NCBI GenBank assembly: GCA_018262395.1
Contig: JAGSYM010000026.1
Span: 1-8,947, forward strand
From: Nitrospirota bacterium
Lineage (GTDB): Bacteria > Nitrospirota > Thermodesulfovibrionia > Thermodesulfovibrionales > SM23-35
Direction of reading: 5' to 3'
DNA: 8,947 bases
Under the pieces are notes generated by a model. The model worked only from the letters and a program-made list of their open reading frames with translations, ran no database searches and was not told the origin of the DNA. Both the position numbers and the translations under genes were made by a program. Of this stretch, positions 1 to 5,755 are shown in pieces; within the stretch, counting starts at the first letter, position 1; each line of letters starts with the position of its first letter.

Positions 1-206
1 GGACCTTCTACCTCGCCCCCTATGGTCTTTATTGCCTCGAAATCACCTGGTGAACTGTAGGCAAAGCCGGCCTCGATAACATCAACACCGAGCTTTACAA
101 GCTGTTTTGCAACAGTTAGTTTTTCATGAACATTCATGGATGCACCGGGTGACTGCTCGCCGTCACGCAACGTTGTATCAAATATCCTTATCATTCTCAT
201 TCTCAT
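1..206 (-). CDS. leuA: 2-isopropylmalate synthase, N-terminal part (runs off the left edge)
   Basis: First 68 codons of an alpha-isopropylmalate synthase, which condenses acetyl-CoA with 2-oxoisovalerate in the first committed step of leucine synthesis. Seen: after the start MRMRMIRI comes [13 protein letters not shown] (residues 9-21), the signature of the HMGL-like/DRE-TIM metallolyase family, with the metal-binding Asp and catalytic Arg in [20 protein letters not shown] near residues 48-62 is typical of LeuA rather than homocitrate or citramalate synthases. The start at 206 is chosen over in-frame ATGs at 200 and 194 because AGGGG (214-218) lies seven bases upstream. The start overlaps the pssA stop (ATGA), so translation is probably coupled. 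The C-terminal regulatory domain lies outside the window, so length and leucine feedback cannot be judged. Citramalate synthase is the main alternative. Confidence 0.9.
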   Translation of the reverse strand, partial: MRMRMIRIFDTTLRDGEQSPGASMNVHEKLTVAKQLVKLGVDVIEAGFAYSSPGDFEAIKTIGGEVEG

Positions 207-934
207 TCTTTTACCCCTGCCTTGCTCTTTTGTTTCTTTCTCCTGGAAAAGAGGATAACATTTTCAATTATACCCCCAATCAGATAAATCATTGCAAATA
301 GAAATAGCGTTATGGGGGGGTGCATGACGATAAGCATCAGAACAATCACAAACGCGACGAGAATCCAGAACGGTCTGCGTTTCCGGAAATCCAGTTCCTT
401 TGCACCGTGAAACCGCAGGGTGCTTACCATAAGAAATGCCAGGAGTATGGTAAGCCCAAGGATATAGATATTCTTACCCGGGGGGGTATCCCACATCTCA
501 TAAAAGAAGAGTACCAGAGTCGCTATGATGGTTGCGGCAGCAGGAATCGGCATTCCGGTGAATGACTTGGATTCGGAGGAACCCATCTGAACATTGTAAC
601 GGGCAAGCCTGAGGGCACCGCATGCCAGAAACCAGAAAGCTGCTACCCACCCTATTCTGCCGAAGGGTGTAAGCGCCCATTTGTAAATCATTACAGACGG
701 TGCAACACCAAATGCAACCAGGTCCGAGAGCGAATCGAGCTCTATTCCGAATCGGGTGGTACTGTGTGTGAGGCGTGCTACCCATCCGTCTAATCCATCA
801 AATATAGTCGCAAAGAGAATAGCCCATGCCGCATGGAGATAATTTCCCTTCAGCGCAGCAAGGATAGAATAAAATCCGAGGAGCATGCTGCACAGGGTGA
901 GGGTATTCGGAAGGATATATATCCCTTTTCTCAT
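203..934 (-). CDS. pssA: CDP-diacylglycerol--serine O-phosphatidyltransferase
   Basis: Integral membrane enzyme of 243 residues that makes phosphatidylserine from CDP-diacylglycerol and serine, the first step towards phosphatidylethanolamine. Seen: the complete CDP-alcohol phosphotransferase motif, with D46, D49, G50, A53, R54, G63, D67 and D71 in the canonical spacing (DGLDGWVAR, then GIELDSLSD). Several hydrophobic helices cover the protein, including about residues 5-28, 88-108, 130-170 and 190-230, and it ends in a basic tail (SRRKKQKSK). The N-terminus [14 protein letters not shown] is typical of the type II (Bacillus-like) PssA subclass and fixes the start. There is no convincing Shine-Dalgarno sequence before it. 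leuA overlaps its last bases. Phosphatidylserine decarboxylase, often next to pssA, is not upstream here. PgsA-type enzymes share the motif, but the N-terminus favours PssA. Confidence 0.92.
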   Translation of the reverse strand: MRKGIYILPNTLTLCSMLLGFYSILAALKGNYLHAAWAILFATIFDGLDGWVARLTHSTTRFGIELDSLSDLVAFGVAPSVMIYKWALTPFGRIGWVAAFWFLACGALRLARYNVQMGSSESKSFTGMPIPAAATIIATLVLFFYEMWDTPPGKNIYILGLTILLAFLMVSTLRFHGAKELDFRKRRPFWILVAFVIVLMLIVMHPPITLFLFAMIYLIGGIIENVILFSRRKKQKSKAGVKE

Positions 935-940
935 TCTGTA

Positions 941-946
941 ATTATA
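941..946 (-). promoter_or_regulatory. Candidate -10 box for pssA, possibly giving a leaderless transcript
   Basis: TATAAT reads on the minus strand, ending seven bases before the pssA ATG. It lies in the palindrome ATTATAAT (941-948), so a -10 box can be read on both strands. No good -35 hexamer is visible at normal spacing. If used, transcription would begin at or next to the A of the start codon, which would fit the missing ribosome-binding site. This is a sequence match only. Confidence 0.3.
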
Positions 947-1019
947 ATAGAAACATGGACTATTTGCTCATTTCCTGTGCTGTATTTTGAGCAACAAAAA
1001 TCAGGAGTATGGTATTTTT

Positions 1020-1028
1020 TGCTACAAT
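1020..1028 (+). promoter_or_regulatory. Candidate extended -10 promoter for the DUF4870 gene
   Basis: TGCTACAAT is an extended -10 element (TG, one base, then TACAAT, five of six matches to consensus). It would place the transcription start near 1035, about 19 bases before the GTG start, leaving just enough room for the purine-rich AGAGAGAG (1042-1049) as ribosome-binding site. No clear -35 is present, which extended -10 promoters can tolerate. Confidence 0.4.
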
Positions 1029-1053
1029 ATGACGTCTGTTTAGAGAGAGTACC

Positions 1054-1425
1054 GTGACTGAAAATGCTTCTGTGAAAAACAATGAAGAGACCCAAGAACG
1101 CATCTGGGGAATGCTCTGTCACCTGACGGCACTCCTCGGATTAGTCGGCATTCCTTTTGGAAATATTTTCGGACCATTGTTGGTATGGCTTTACAAGAAG
1201 AATGCATATGCCTTTGTTGATTTGCAGGGGAGAGAATCTCTCAATTTCCAGATTACCATGACTATCCTTGTTCTGGTCGCAGCCCTTCTGATTTACCTGA
1301 AAATAGGCATGATGCTGATTTTTGTTTTGGCATCCATAAATGTTGTACTTGTTCTGATCGCATCGGTTCGTGCTTATAGAAGGGAACCCTTCAGTTATCC
1401 GTTCCAGATACGATTTTTCAAATAG
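1054..1425 (+). CDS. DUF4870 (Tic20-like) small membrane protein
   Basis: Membrane protein of 123 residues matching the DUF4870 pattern. It has W18 and the LCHLTALLG stretch (about 21-29), a GNIFGPLLVWLYKKN segment (36-50), the polar motif QGRESLNFQ (58-66), then two hydrophobic helices at about 67-83 and 86-105, and a short basic/aromatic C-terminus. There is no signal peptide; the first 15 residues are polar. The start is GTG at 1054, preceded by AGAGAGAG; no in-frame ATG exists before the conserved region. The family is widespread and related to Tic20, but its function is not established. It is transcribed divergently from pssA and converges on purN with a 17-base gap; neither neighbour suggests a role. 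The family call is from recognised motifs, not a profile search. Confidence 0.85.
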   Translation: MTENASVKNNEETQERIWGMLCHLTALLGLVGIPFGNIFGPLLVWLYKKNAYAFVDLQGRESLNFQITMTILVLVAALLIYLKIGMMLIFVLASINVVLVLIASVRAYRREPFSYPFQIRFFK

Positions 1426-1442
1426 AGGAAATAGGCTCTGAT

Positions 1443-2099
1443 TTATGCTTTGAGCGGGGGATTTACAAAAGCCTGATCAGTCGTAATGCCATCTGTGATC
1501 CGCACAATTCGCCCGTCAACCCGCAATCTTCCTTCAGAAAATAACCGGATTGCCTCAGGATAAATCCTGTGCTCCATTTTCAGAATTCTCTCCGAGAGTG
1601 CCTTCTCGGTATCGTCGTGATAAACCGGCACGGCAGCCTGTATAATAATTGGACCAGTATCCATGCCGTCATCCACAAAATGCACGGTGCAGCCCGAAAT
1701 TTTTACACCGTAATCAAGTGACTGTTTCTGGCCATGCAATCCCGGAAACGAGGGCAGGAGAGCCGGATGGATATTCATGATCCTGTTGGGGAAAGCGCTG
1801 ACAAGGGGTTTCCCCACAATGCGCATAAATCCCGCCAGGACGACCAGCTCCGCATTCCTTCTTTTCAACTCATCAGCAATTTTCGCATACATTGAGTCCT
1901 TTGAGCTGAATTCCTTTGGGCTGACGACGAGATATTCTATGTTGTGCTTCCGTGCTCTCTCAATTGCGAATGCTGCAGGATTGTCAGTTATCAGGACAGC
2001 TATTTCAGCAGAAAGTTTTCCTTCGCTTACAGCATCTATAATTGATTGGAAATTTGAACCCCTTCCCGAAGCAAGGACGCCAATTCTCAGAGTTGCTAT
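1443..2099 (-). CDS. purN: Phosphoribosylglycinamide formyltransferase (GART) with non-canonical start codon
   Basis: Transfers a formyl group from 10-formyltetrahydrofolate to glycinamide ribonucleotide in the third step of purine synthesis. Seen: GVLASGRGSN at the N-terminus binds the ribonucleotide phosphate. Counting from a CTG at 2090, the catalytic residues fall at N106, H108 (NIHPALLPSFPGLHG) and D144 (VDDGMDTGP), the same numbers as in E. coli PurN. Length would be 215 residues from CTG 2090 or 218 from ATA 2099, against 212 in E. coli. No ATG, GTG or TTG occurs in frame between the upstream stop at 2112-2114 and an ATG at 1892, which would remove the first 66 residues and the phosphate loop. 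GGAGGG (2104-2109) points to ATA at 2099 (five bases after GGAGG); the homology-preferred CTG is 14 bases away. It lies 12 bases behind the SurA-like gene and is probably cotranscribed with it. Confidence 0.88.
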   Translation of the reverse strand: MATLRIGVLASGRGSNFQSIIDAVSEGKLSAEIAVLITDNPAAFAIERARKHNIEYLVVSPKEFSSKDSMYAKIADELKRRNAELVVLAGFMRIVGKPLVSAFPNRIMNIHPALLPSFPGLHGQKQSLDYGVKISGCTVHFVDDGMDTGPIIIQAAVPVYHDDTEKALSERILKMEHRIYPEAIRLFSEGRLRVDGRIVRITDGITTDQAFVNPPLKA

Positions 2100-2103
2100 C
2101 GTT

Positions 2104-2109
2104 CCCTCC
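2104..2109 (-). promoter_or_regulatory. Strong ribosome-binding site of purN
   Basis: GGAGGG lies between the stop codon of the upstream gene and purN. It shows that translation initiates here rather than at the internal ATG at 1892. The only in-frame codon at normal distance is ATA (2097-2099). Confidence 0.7.
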
Positions 2110-2111
2110 GC

Positions 2112-3077
2112 TCACAACCTGATTTCTATGCGTGCATTTTCCCGTAGACTCTTAATATAACTTCTGTATTTCTCAGCAAACGCTTCTTCCTCAAGCTGTT
2201 TGCGGATACTGTCTTTTTGTTCGTCGCTGCTTTTTGCAGAGATCTTTTCCTCAAGTTTGATGATGTGGAGACCCTGGTCAGTCCAGAAGGGCGCACTGAC
2301 ATCCCCTGCCTTCATCGGGGAAAGGACATCAATGAATTCCTTAGCCATGTAACTCTTTTTCACATAGCCGAGATCGCTTCCGATTTTGGCTGACGGGTCT
2401 TCCGAATATTCCCATGCGAGAGCAGAGAAATCCTCTCCCCCCTTCAACCTCTGAACAATCATGGCAGCTTTCTCTTCGAGTTCTTTTCTTCTGCTATCAT
2501 CCTTTGGTTTTCTGAAAAATATCTGTTTCAGCCTGAACTCTTCTTCCCCGGCCAGGCTCAGCTTATGCGACTCTATATATTTTTTCACCTGCTCATCAGT
2601 GATAACAATCTTGCTTTTGATCTGATGGTTGATACTCTGACTGATGAGAATCTGATCAGAAAGCCTCTTTTTGTACTCCTCAAAGGTCAGTCCTTCTTTT
2701 TTCAGAGACTCCTCTAATGCAGCATCAGTCATTTGATATTTCTTTTTGATGTTTTCAATTGCCTCTTTTACTTCCTCCTCACGTACCTGAAGACCAAGTC
2801 TGCCGGCCTCCTGGATCTGAAGCTTCATATCGATGAGCTTTTCGAGAAAAGCAGCCTCATTGTTTTTAAAAATCTTGTTTCTCTCCTCATCATTCAAGGC
2901 CTTGACCTGTTCAGACGCTTCTGATTCCATGATCCGGTAAAGCTCACTCCAGGTGATCACCTCTTTATTGACCACCGCAACAACGCGGTCGAGTAATATG
3001 GCGGCATGAATTGCTGGGTGAAAGAGAAGCAATACAAAAATGCTGATGAGCAAATCCGCTACACGCCGTCGTATCAT
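2112..3077 (-). CDS. SurA-like periplasmic peptidyl-prolyl isomerase/chaperone
   Basis: Exported folding factor of 321 residues. Seen in order: an N-terminal signal peptide (RRR, then a hydrophobic core of about residues 8-20, with likely cleavage after AIHA at 22-25). A SurA-type N-terminal domain follows (about 27-170, beginning LLDRVVAVVNKEVITWSEL and rich in charged helices). Next is one parvulin/rotamase domain (about 179-277, with RLKQIFF, GEDFSALAWEYSEDPSAKIGSD, GYVKKSYM and WTDQGLHIIKLEEK), then a charged C-terminal helix (284-315). SurA of E. coli has two parvulin domains and about 428 residues; this shorter single-domain form is common in other phyla. The likely role is chaperoning outer-membrane or periplasmic proteins. 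It heads a two-gene unit with purN, with no obvious functional link. The ATG at 3077 sits 15 bases behind the GGAGG; an in-frame ATT at 3086 would be better spaced and add three residues. Confidence 0.87.
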   Translation of the reverse strand: MIRRRVADLLISIFVLLLFHPAIHAAILLDRVVAVVNKEVITWSELYRIMESEASEQVKALNDEERNKIFKNNEAAFLEKLIDMKLQIQEAGRLGLQVREEEVKEAIENIKKKYQMTDAALEESLKKEGLTFEEYKKRLSDQILISQSINHQIKSKIVITDEQVKKYIESHKLSLAGEEEFRLKQIFFRKPKDDSRRKELEEKAAMIVQRLKGGEDFSALAWEYSEDPSAKIGSDLGYVKKSYMAKEFIDVLSPMKAGDVSAPFWTDQGLHIIKLEEKISAKSSDEQKDSIRKQLEEEAFAEKYRSYIKSLRENARIEIRL

Positions 3078-3092
3078 GGAATGAATTCAGTT

Positions 3093-3099
3093 CCTCCCC
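3093..3099 (-). promoter_or_regulatory. Ribosome-binding site of the SurA-like gene
   Basis: GGGGAGG is a near-perfect anti-16S match. It is six bases from an in-frame ATT (3084-3086) but 15 bases from the ATG (3075-3077), so it makes the exact start uncertain. An in-frame TGA at 3087-3089 rules out anything further upstream. Confidence 0.65.
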
Positions 3100-3125
3100 A
3101 ACATGATAATAATTTTTATCGACTA

Positions 3126-3155
3126 TTTATACCACAGGAACCTGAGCAAACTCAA
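3126..3155 (-). promoter_or_regulatory. Candidate sigma-70 promoter for the SurA-like/purN unit
   Basis: On the minus strand TTGAGT (3150-3155) and TATAAA (3126-3131) are separated by 18 bases. A TG one base before the -10 box adds an extended -10 element. Predicted transcription start is near 3119, giving a leader of about 40 bases that contains the GGGGAGG ribosome-binding site. Confidence 0.55.
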
Positions 3156-3175
3156 ACAAAACCATTTAGTTGGAG

Positions 3176-3229
3176 GTAGCCGCAGCCTTTAGGCTGCGCC
3201 AGTGAACGCAGGCTAAAGCCGGTGGCTAC
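3176..3229. repeat. Degenerate REP-like intergenic palindrome
   Basis: Two 23-base arms (3176-3198 and 3207-3229) are inverted relative to each other with 19 of 23 positions matching, around an eight-base spacer. The left arm is itself a hairpin: CGCAGCC (3181-3187), loop TTTA, GGCTGCG (3192-3198), a perfect 7-bp stem. The right arm keeps GGCTAAAGCC but has lost the rest of its stem. This layout, with GTAGCC and GGCTAC at the ends, resembles the repeated extragenic palindromes mobilised by TnpA-REP (RAYT) transposases. Only one copy is in the window, so its repeat status in the genome is inferred. It has no T-run and is not a terminator. Confidence 0.6.
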
Positions 3230-3276
3230 AAAACTCCCTTTCTTACTGAAGGATTATACTCAAACTCTGCGTTTGC

Positions 3277-3305
3277 TTGTTTTCCCTAAAAAGTTATTCT
3301 ATTAT
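3277..3305 (+). promoter_or_regulatory. Candidate promoter of the formate dehydrogenase operon
   Basis: TTGTTT (3277-3282) and TATTAT (3300-3305) are 17 bases apart within an AT-rich tract. The -10 is good (five of six), the -35 is weak (three of six), as expected for an activated promoter. Predicted start is near 3312, giving a leader of about 95 bases that includes the dyad at 3342-3373. Other TATATT registers in the same tract are possible. Confidence 0.35.
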
Positions 3306-3321
3306 ATTATATAGTTACTCT
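3292..3321 (+). promoter_or_regulatory. Pair of 9-bp direct repeats, candidate regulator-binding site
   Basis: AGTTATTCT (3292-3300) and AGTTACTCT (3313-3321) differ at one base and begin 21 bases apart, two helical turns, so both would face the same side of the DNA. The 12 bases between them are the AT-only tract that contains the candidate -10 box. Such spacing is typical of tandem binding by a dimeric regulator. No regulator is identified. Confidence 0.35.
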
Positions 3322-3341
3322 GCGCAGGTGGATTTCGAATC

Positions 3342-3373
3342 GGTTTTTTATCTCCCGCGGGTGAAAAAAAACT
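3342..3373 (+). repeat. Long imperfect dyad in the leader of nuoE
   Basis: The dyad is centred between 3357 and 3358, with 16-base arms and two mismatches (one further position is G-T). The core is the perfect palindrome CCCGCGGG (3354-3361). The outer part pairs GTTTTTT (3343-3349) with AAAAAAC (3366-3372). It lies 35 bases before the nuoE start and downstream of the candidate promoter. It could be an operator or an mRNA hairpin. It lacks a T-run beyond the stem on either strand, so it is not a standard terminator. Confidence 0.55.
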
Positions 3374-3407
3374 CTCAGCCTGCTGATGGTACAGAAATGA
3401 GTTCGGG

Positions 3408-3869
3408 ATGGAAGAAACCCTTCAGAAGATACTCGGTGAATACAGGAAAAATGAGGGAAATATTATATCCATCCTCCAGGATATCGAGAAAGCATTCGGT
3501 TTTATCCCTGAGGAAGCCGTACTCTGGTTTTCAAAAAAACTTGACATCCCCGCAAGCCGTTTTTTCGGAACGGCCACCTTCTACTCACAGTTCCACCTCA
3601 GACCACGGGGTAAGAATATCATTACTGTCTGCCGAGGCACAGCCTGCCATGTAAAGGGCTCTGAAAAATTGCTGAACAGGCTTTTCCTGGAACTCGATAT
3701 TCCTCCTGATGAAGAAACAAGCACAGATGCGAAATTCACAATTGAGAAGGTCAATTGTATTGGTGCTTGCGGTATTGCCCCCGTCACAATTCTGAACAAA
3801 GAAGTGCTCGGAAAGGTGACCCTCGACAAGCTGATGAAAGAAGTGAGAAAGATCAAGGCACGGGAATAA
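3408..3869 (+). CDS. NuoE-like [2Fe-2S] subunit of NAD-linked formate dehydrogenase
   Basis: Electron-transfer subunit of 153 residues in the 24-kDa (NuoE/HoxE/HndA) family with a thioredoxin-like fold. Seen: an N-terminal helical region (residues 1-50, including ISILQDIEKAFGFIPEEAV), the conserved FFGTATFYSQFHLRPRG (52-68), and the four [2Fe-2S] ligands C75, C80, C117 and C121 in CRGTACHVKG and CIGACGIAPV. All ligands are intact and the length is normal. With NuoF it would form the module that exchanges electrons with NAD(P). The ATG at 3408 is the only sensible start; the ribosome-binding site is weak. It ends in TAATG, so its stop overlaps the NuoF start by one base. Because the catalytic subunit downstream is a formate dehydrogenase, this copy belongs to that enzyme rather than complex I or a hydrogenase; names such as hndA or hylA could also be applied. 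Confidence 0.92.
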   Translation: MEETLQKILGEYRKNEGNIISILQDIEKAFGFIPEEAVLWFSKKLDIPASRFFGTATFYSQFHLRPRGKNIITVCRGTACHVKGSEKLLNRLFLELDIPPDEETSTDAKFTIEKVNCIGACGIAPVTILNKEVLGKVTLDKLMKEVRKIKARE

Positions 3870-5647
3870 TGGATAAGGATATTTTTATTAAGGTATGCAC
3901 CGGTACGGGCGGTGTCGCTTCAGGTGGTAAAGAAGTACTTGCAACCTTTAAAGATACAATCTCGGCAGCCGGTATGGAAGCATCGTTCTACGAGCGGTGT
4001 TCTGCACAGAGAGTTGGCTGCAGGGGTTTCTGCGCACAGGATGTGCTCGTGGATGTCATCATTAAAGGAGAAAAGACAACATACAAACATGTCAAACCGG
4101 ATATGGTCGCTAAGATTTTCACTGAACATATTCTCAACGGGACACCTGTTGCAGAATGGATGGTTGATAAGGACTATCACACATTTCATCAAAAACAGAC
4201 CAAGGTTGTCCTCTCTCACTGTGGCGAGATAGACCCCGAGGATATTCATGCCTATGAAGCTGTTGACGGTTATAAAGCAGCAAAAATATGCCTTACATCG
4301 ATGAGCTCTGAAGAAATTGTCAATGCCATAAAAAATTCTAATCTGAGGGGGAGAGGCGGTGCAGGCTTTCCGACAGGGCTGAAATGGGAACTCGGGTTAA
4401 GAATTAAATCAGACATCAAATACGTAATCTGCAATGGTGATGAAGGTGATCCGGGTGCGTTCATGGACAGGTCTGTCATGGAAGGAGATCCCCATGCTGT
4501 TATTGAGGGCATGATTATCTGTGCAAAGGCGACTGAATCTCACCACGGATATATCTACGTGAGAGCTGAATACCCGTTGGCAGTCAGACGTCTTCAGATG
4601 GCCATTGACCAGTGCTATAACGCGGGATTCCTCGGTAAAAATATCTTTGGGTCAGGATTTGATTTTGATCTCGAGATATTTCAGGGTGCCGGTGCCTTTG
4701 TATGCGGAGAGGCTACAGCGTTGATGCGCTCAATCGAGGGGAAACGTGGTATGCCTACGCCCAAGTTATGGCGTTCAGCCGAAAAGGGCCTGTGGGACAG
4801 ACCGACAGTCCTGAATAATGTCGAGACCTTTGCAAACATTCCCAGAATCATTCTCCGGGGTGCAGGCTGGTACAGGCGTCTCGGTACAGAGAGGAGCGGC
4901 GGCACCAAAGTCTTTTCACTCTCGGGAAAGGTGAAAAATACCGGTCTGATTGAGGTACCCTTAGGTGTCACGCTCAGGGAGATCGTTTATGAGATAGGCG
5001 GCGGCATCGAAGGCGGCAAGTCCTTCAAGGCACTGCAGACAGGCGGACCTTCAGGCGGATGCATACCTGAGGAATTGCTTGACACTGAAGTTGATTATGA
5101 ATCCCTCGCGCAGGCCGGCTCTATCATGGGTTCAGGCGGAATGGTTGTATTGGATGAGACAAGCTGCATGGTGAATACCGCAAAATTCTTTCTTCAGTTC
5201 ACCCAATCCGAGTCATGCGGGAAATGTCCCCCTTGCAGGATTGGCACAAAAAGGATGCTCGAAATACTGGAAAGGATCACAACCGGAAGGGGCAAAGAGG
5301 GCGATCTGGAATTGCTTGAAGAACTCGGGCAGTATATACGGGCAACTTCATTATGCGGATTAGGCATGACTGCTCCTAATCCCGTACTCAGCACCCTAAA
5401 ATATTTTCGATACGAATACGAGGAACATATCAGAAACAAGAAATGTCCCGCTGCCGTCTGTAAAGATTTGATCACCTATACAATCCTCGAAGATATCTGT
5501 AATGGTTGCGGAGCGTGCAAGCGTGTATGTCCTGCAGATGCGATAAGAGGTATCAGGAAAAAACCACACCGCATTGACCAGGAGGTATGTGTTAAATGCG
5601 GGACATGCTTTGATGCATGCAAATTTAAGGCAATGACGAAAGCGTGA
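3869..5647 (+). CDS. NuoF-like FMN/NAD-binding subunit with C-terminal ferredoxin domain (formate dehydrogenase beta subunit)
   Basis: Flavoprotein of 592 residues that passes electrons between the Fe-S chain and NAD(P). Domains: an N-terminal thioredoxin-like region (about 1-95) with C10, C44, C51 and C55, whose first cluster pair is CTGTGG, so C10 lacks the usual nearby partner Cys; the FMN/NADH core (about 130-340) with RGRGGAGFPTGLKW, CNGDEGDPGAF and GAGAFVCGEATALMRSIEG; an SLBB domain (about 345-430); the N3-type [4Fe-4S] site C450, C453, C456 and C496; and a two-cluster ferredoxin tail with C544, C547, C550, C554 and C574, C577, C580, C584. This order matches HndC/HydB and the beta subunits of NAD-linked formate dehydrogenases. 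The start is the ATG overlapping the upstream stop (TAATG); the 38 extra codons open upstream lie inside nuoE and are not homologous. The ferredoxin tail makes ferredoxin coupling or bifurcation possible. Confidence 0.93.
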   Translation: MDKDIFIKVCTGTGGVASGGKEVLATFKDTISAAGMEASFYERCSAQRVGCRGFCAQDVLVDVIIKGEKTTYKHVKPDMVAKIFTEHILNGTPVAEWMVDKDYHTFHQKQTKVVLSHCGEIDPEDIHAYEAVDGYKAAKICLTSMSSEEIVNAIKNSNLRGRGGAGFPTGLKWELGLRIKSDIKYVICNGDEGDPGAFMDRSVMEGDPHAVIEGMIICAKATESHHGYIYVRAEYPLAVRRLQMAIDQCYNAGFLGKNIFGSGFDFDLEIFQGAGAFVCGEATALMRSIEGKRGMPTPKLWRSAEKGLWDRPTVLNNVETFANIPRIILRGAGWYRRLGTERSGGTKVFSLSGKVKNTGLIEVPLGVTLREIVYEIGGGIEGGKSFKALQTGGPSGGCIPEELLDTEVDYESLAQAGSIMGSGGMVVLDETSCMVNTAKFFLQFTQSESCGKCPPCRIGTKRMLEILERITTGRGKEGDLELLEELGQYIRATSLCGLGMTAPNPVLSTLKYFRYEYEEHIRNKKCPAAVCKDLITYTILEDICNGCGACKRVCPADAIRGIRKKPHRIDQEVCVKCGTCFDACKFKAMTKA

Positions 5648-5675
5648 ATAAAAAAGACAGGGTTCGACGATTCCA

Positions 5676-5751
5676 GGATTCAAGGATTCGAGTGAAAGAA
5701 TTTGCCCTTGGACCCTCAGCCCCTTGAATCCTTGACCCCTGACTTTTTTTT
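5676..5751 (+). terminator. Inverted repeat followed by T8 between nuoF and fdhA (attenuator or weak terminator candidate)
   Basis: GGATTCAAGG (5676-5685) and CCTTGAATCC (5722-5731) are perfect 10-base inverted repeats. A second register pairs TCAAGGATTC (5680-5689) with GAATCCTTGA (5726-5735). Eight Ts follow (5744-5751), ending four bases before the fdhA ATG. The loop is long (about 36 bases) and there is a 12-base gap between stem and T-run, so this is not a textbook Rho-independent terminator. It may reduce fdhA transcription relative to nuoEF, or be a spread intergenic repeat. Confidence 0.35.
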
Positions 5752-5755
5752 AAAT

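Larger units (their letters stand above)
3078..3407. other. Gene-free divergent intergenic region
   Basis: The region holds no convincing coding sequence. It lies between the divergently transcribed SurA-like/purN and formate dehydrogenase units. It contains the minus-strand promoter (3126-3155), a REP-like palindrome (3176-3229), an AT-rich promoter zone facing nuoE (3277-3321) and a long dyad in the nuoE leader (3342-3373). I saw no sigma-54 -24/-12 pair and no FNR-type or CRP-type palindrome by eye. Confidence 0.7.

Noticed and set aside
1426..1442. A bidirectional terminator between the DUF4870 gene and purN
   Set aside because: The 17-base gap holds no stem followed by a T-run on either strand.
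1443..3077. A SurA-PurN fusion by reading through the TGA at 2112-2114, since both genes share one frame with no other stop between them
   Set aside because: No SECIS-type hairpin follows this TGA, a strong ribosome-binding site lies just after it, and a fusion would export a cytoplasmic purine enzyme.
3181..3198. Rho-independent terminator from the perfect CGCAGCC/GGCTGCG stem
   Set aside because: No T-run follows on either strand; the paired arm at 3207-3229 fits a REP-like element better.
3078..3407. A sigma-54 promoter or FNR/CRP box upstream of the formate dehydrogenase operon
   Set aside because: No GG-N10-GC pair of the -24/-12 type and no TTGAT/ATCAA or TGTGA/TCACA palindrome could be found by eye.
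3755..3868. An upstream start for nuoF inside nuoE
   Set aside because: The 38 residues are out-of-frame nuoE sequence; the TAATG junction gives the natural coupled start.
5702..5755. An earlier fdhA start at TTG 5702 adding 18 residues
   Set aside because: The added residues (PLDPQPLESLTPDFF) come from the inverted-repeat spacer and do not look like the conserved ferredoxin start MITLNIDGQ; no good ribosome-binding site precedes the TTG.
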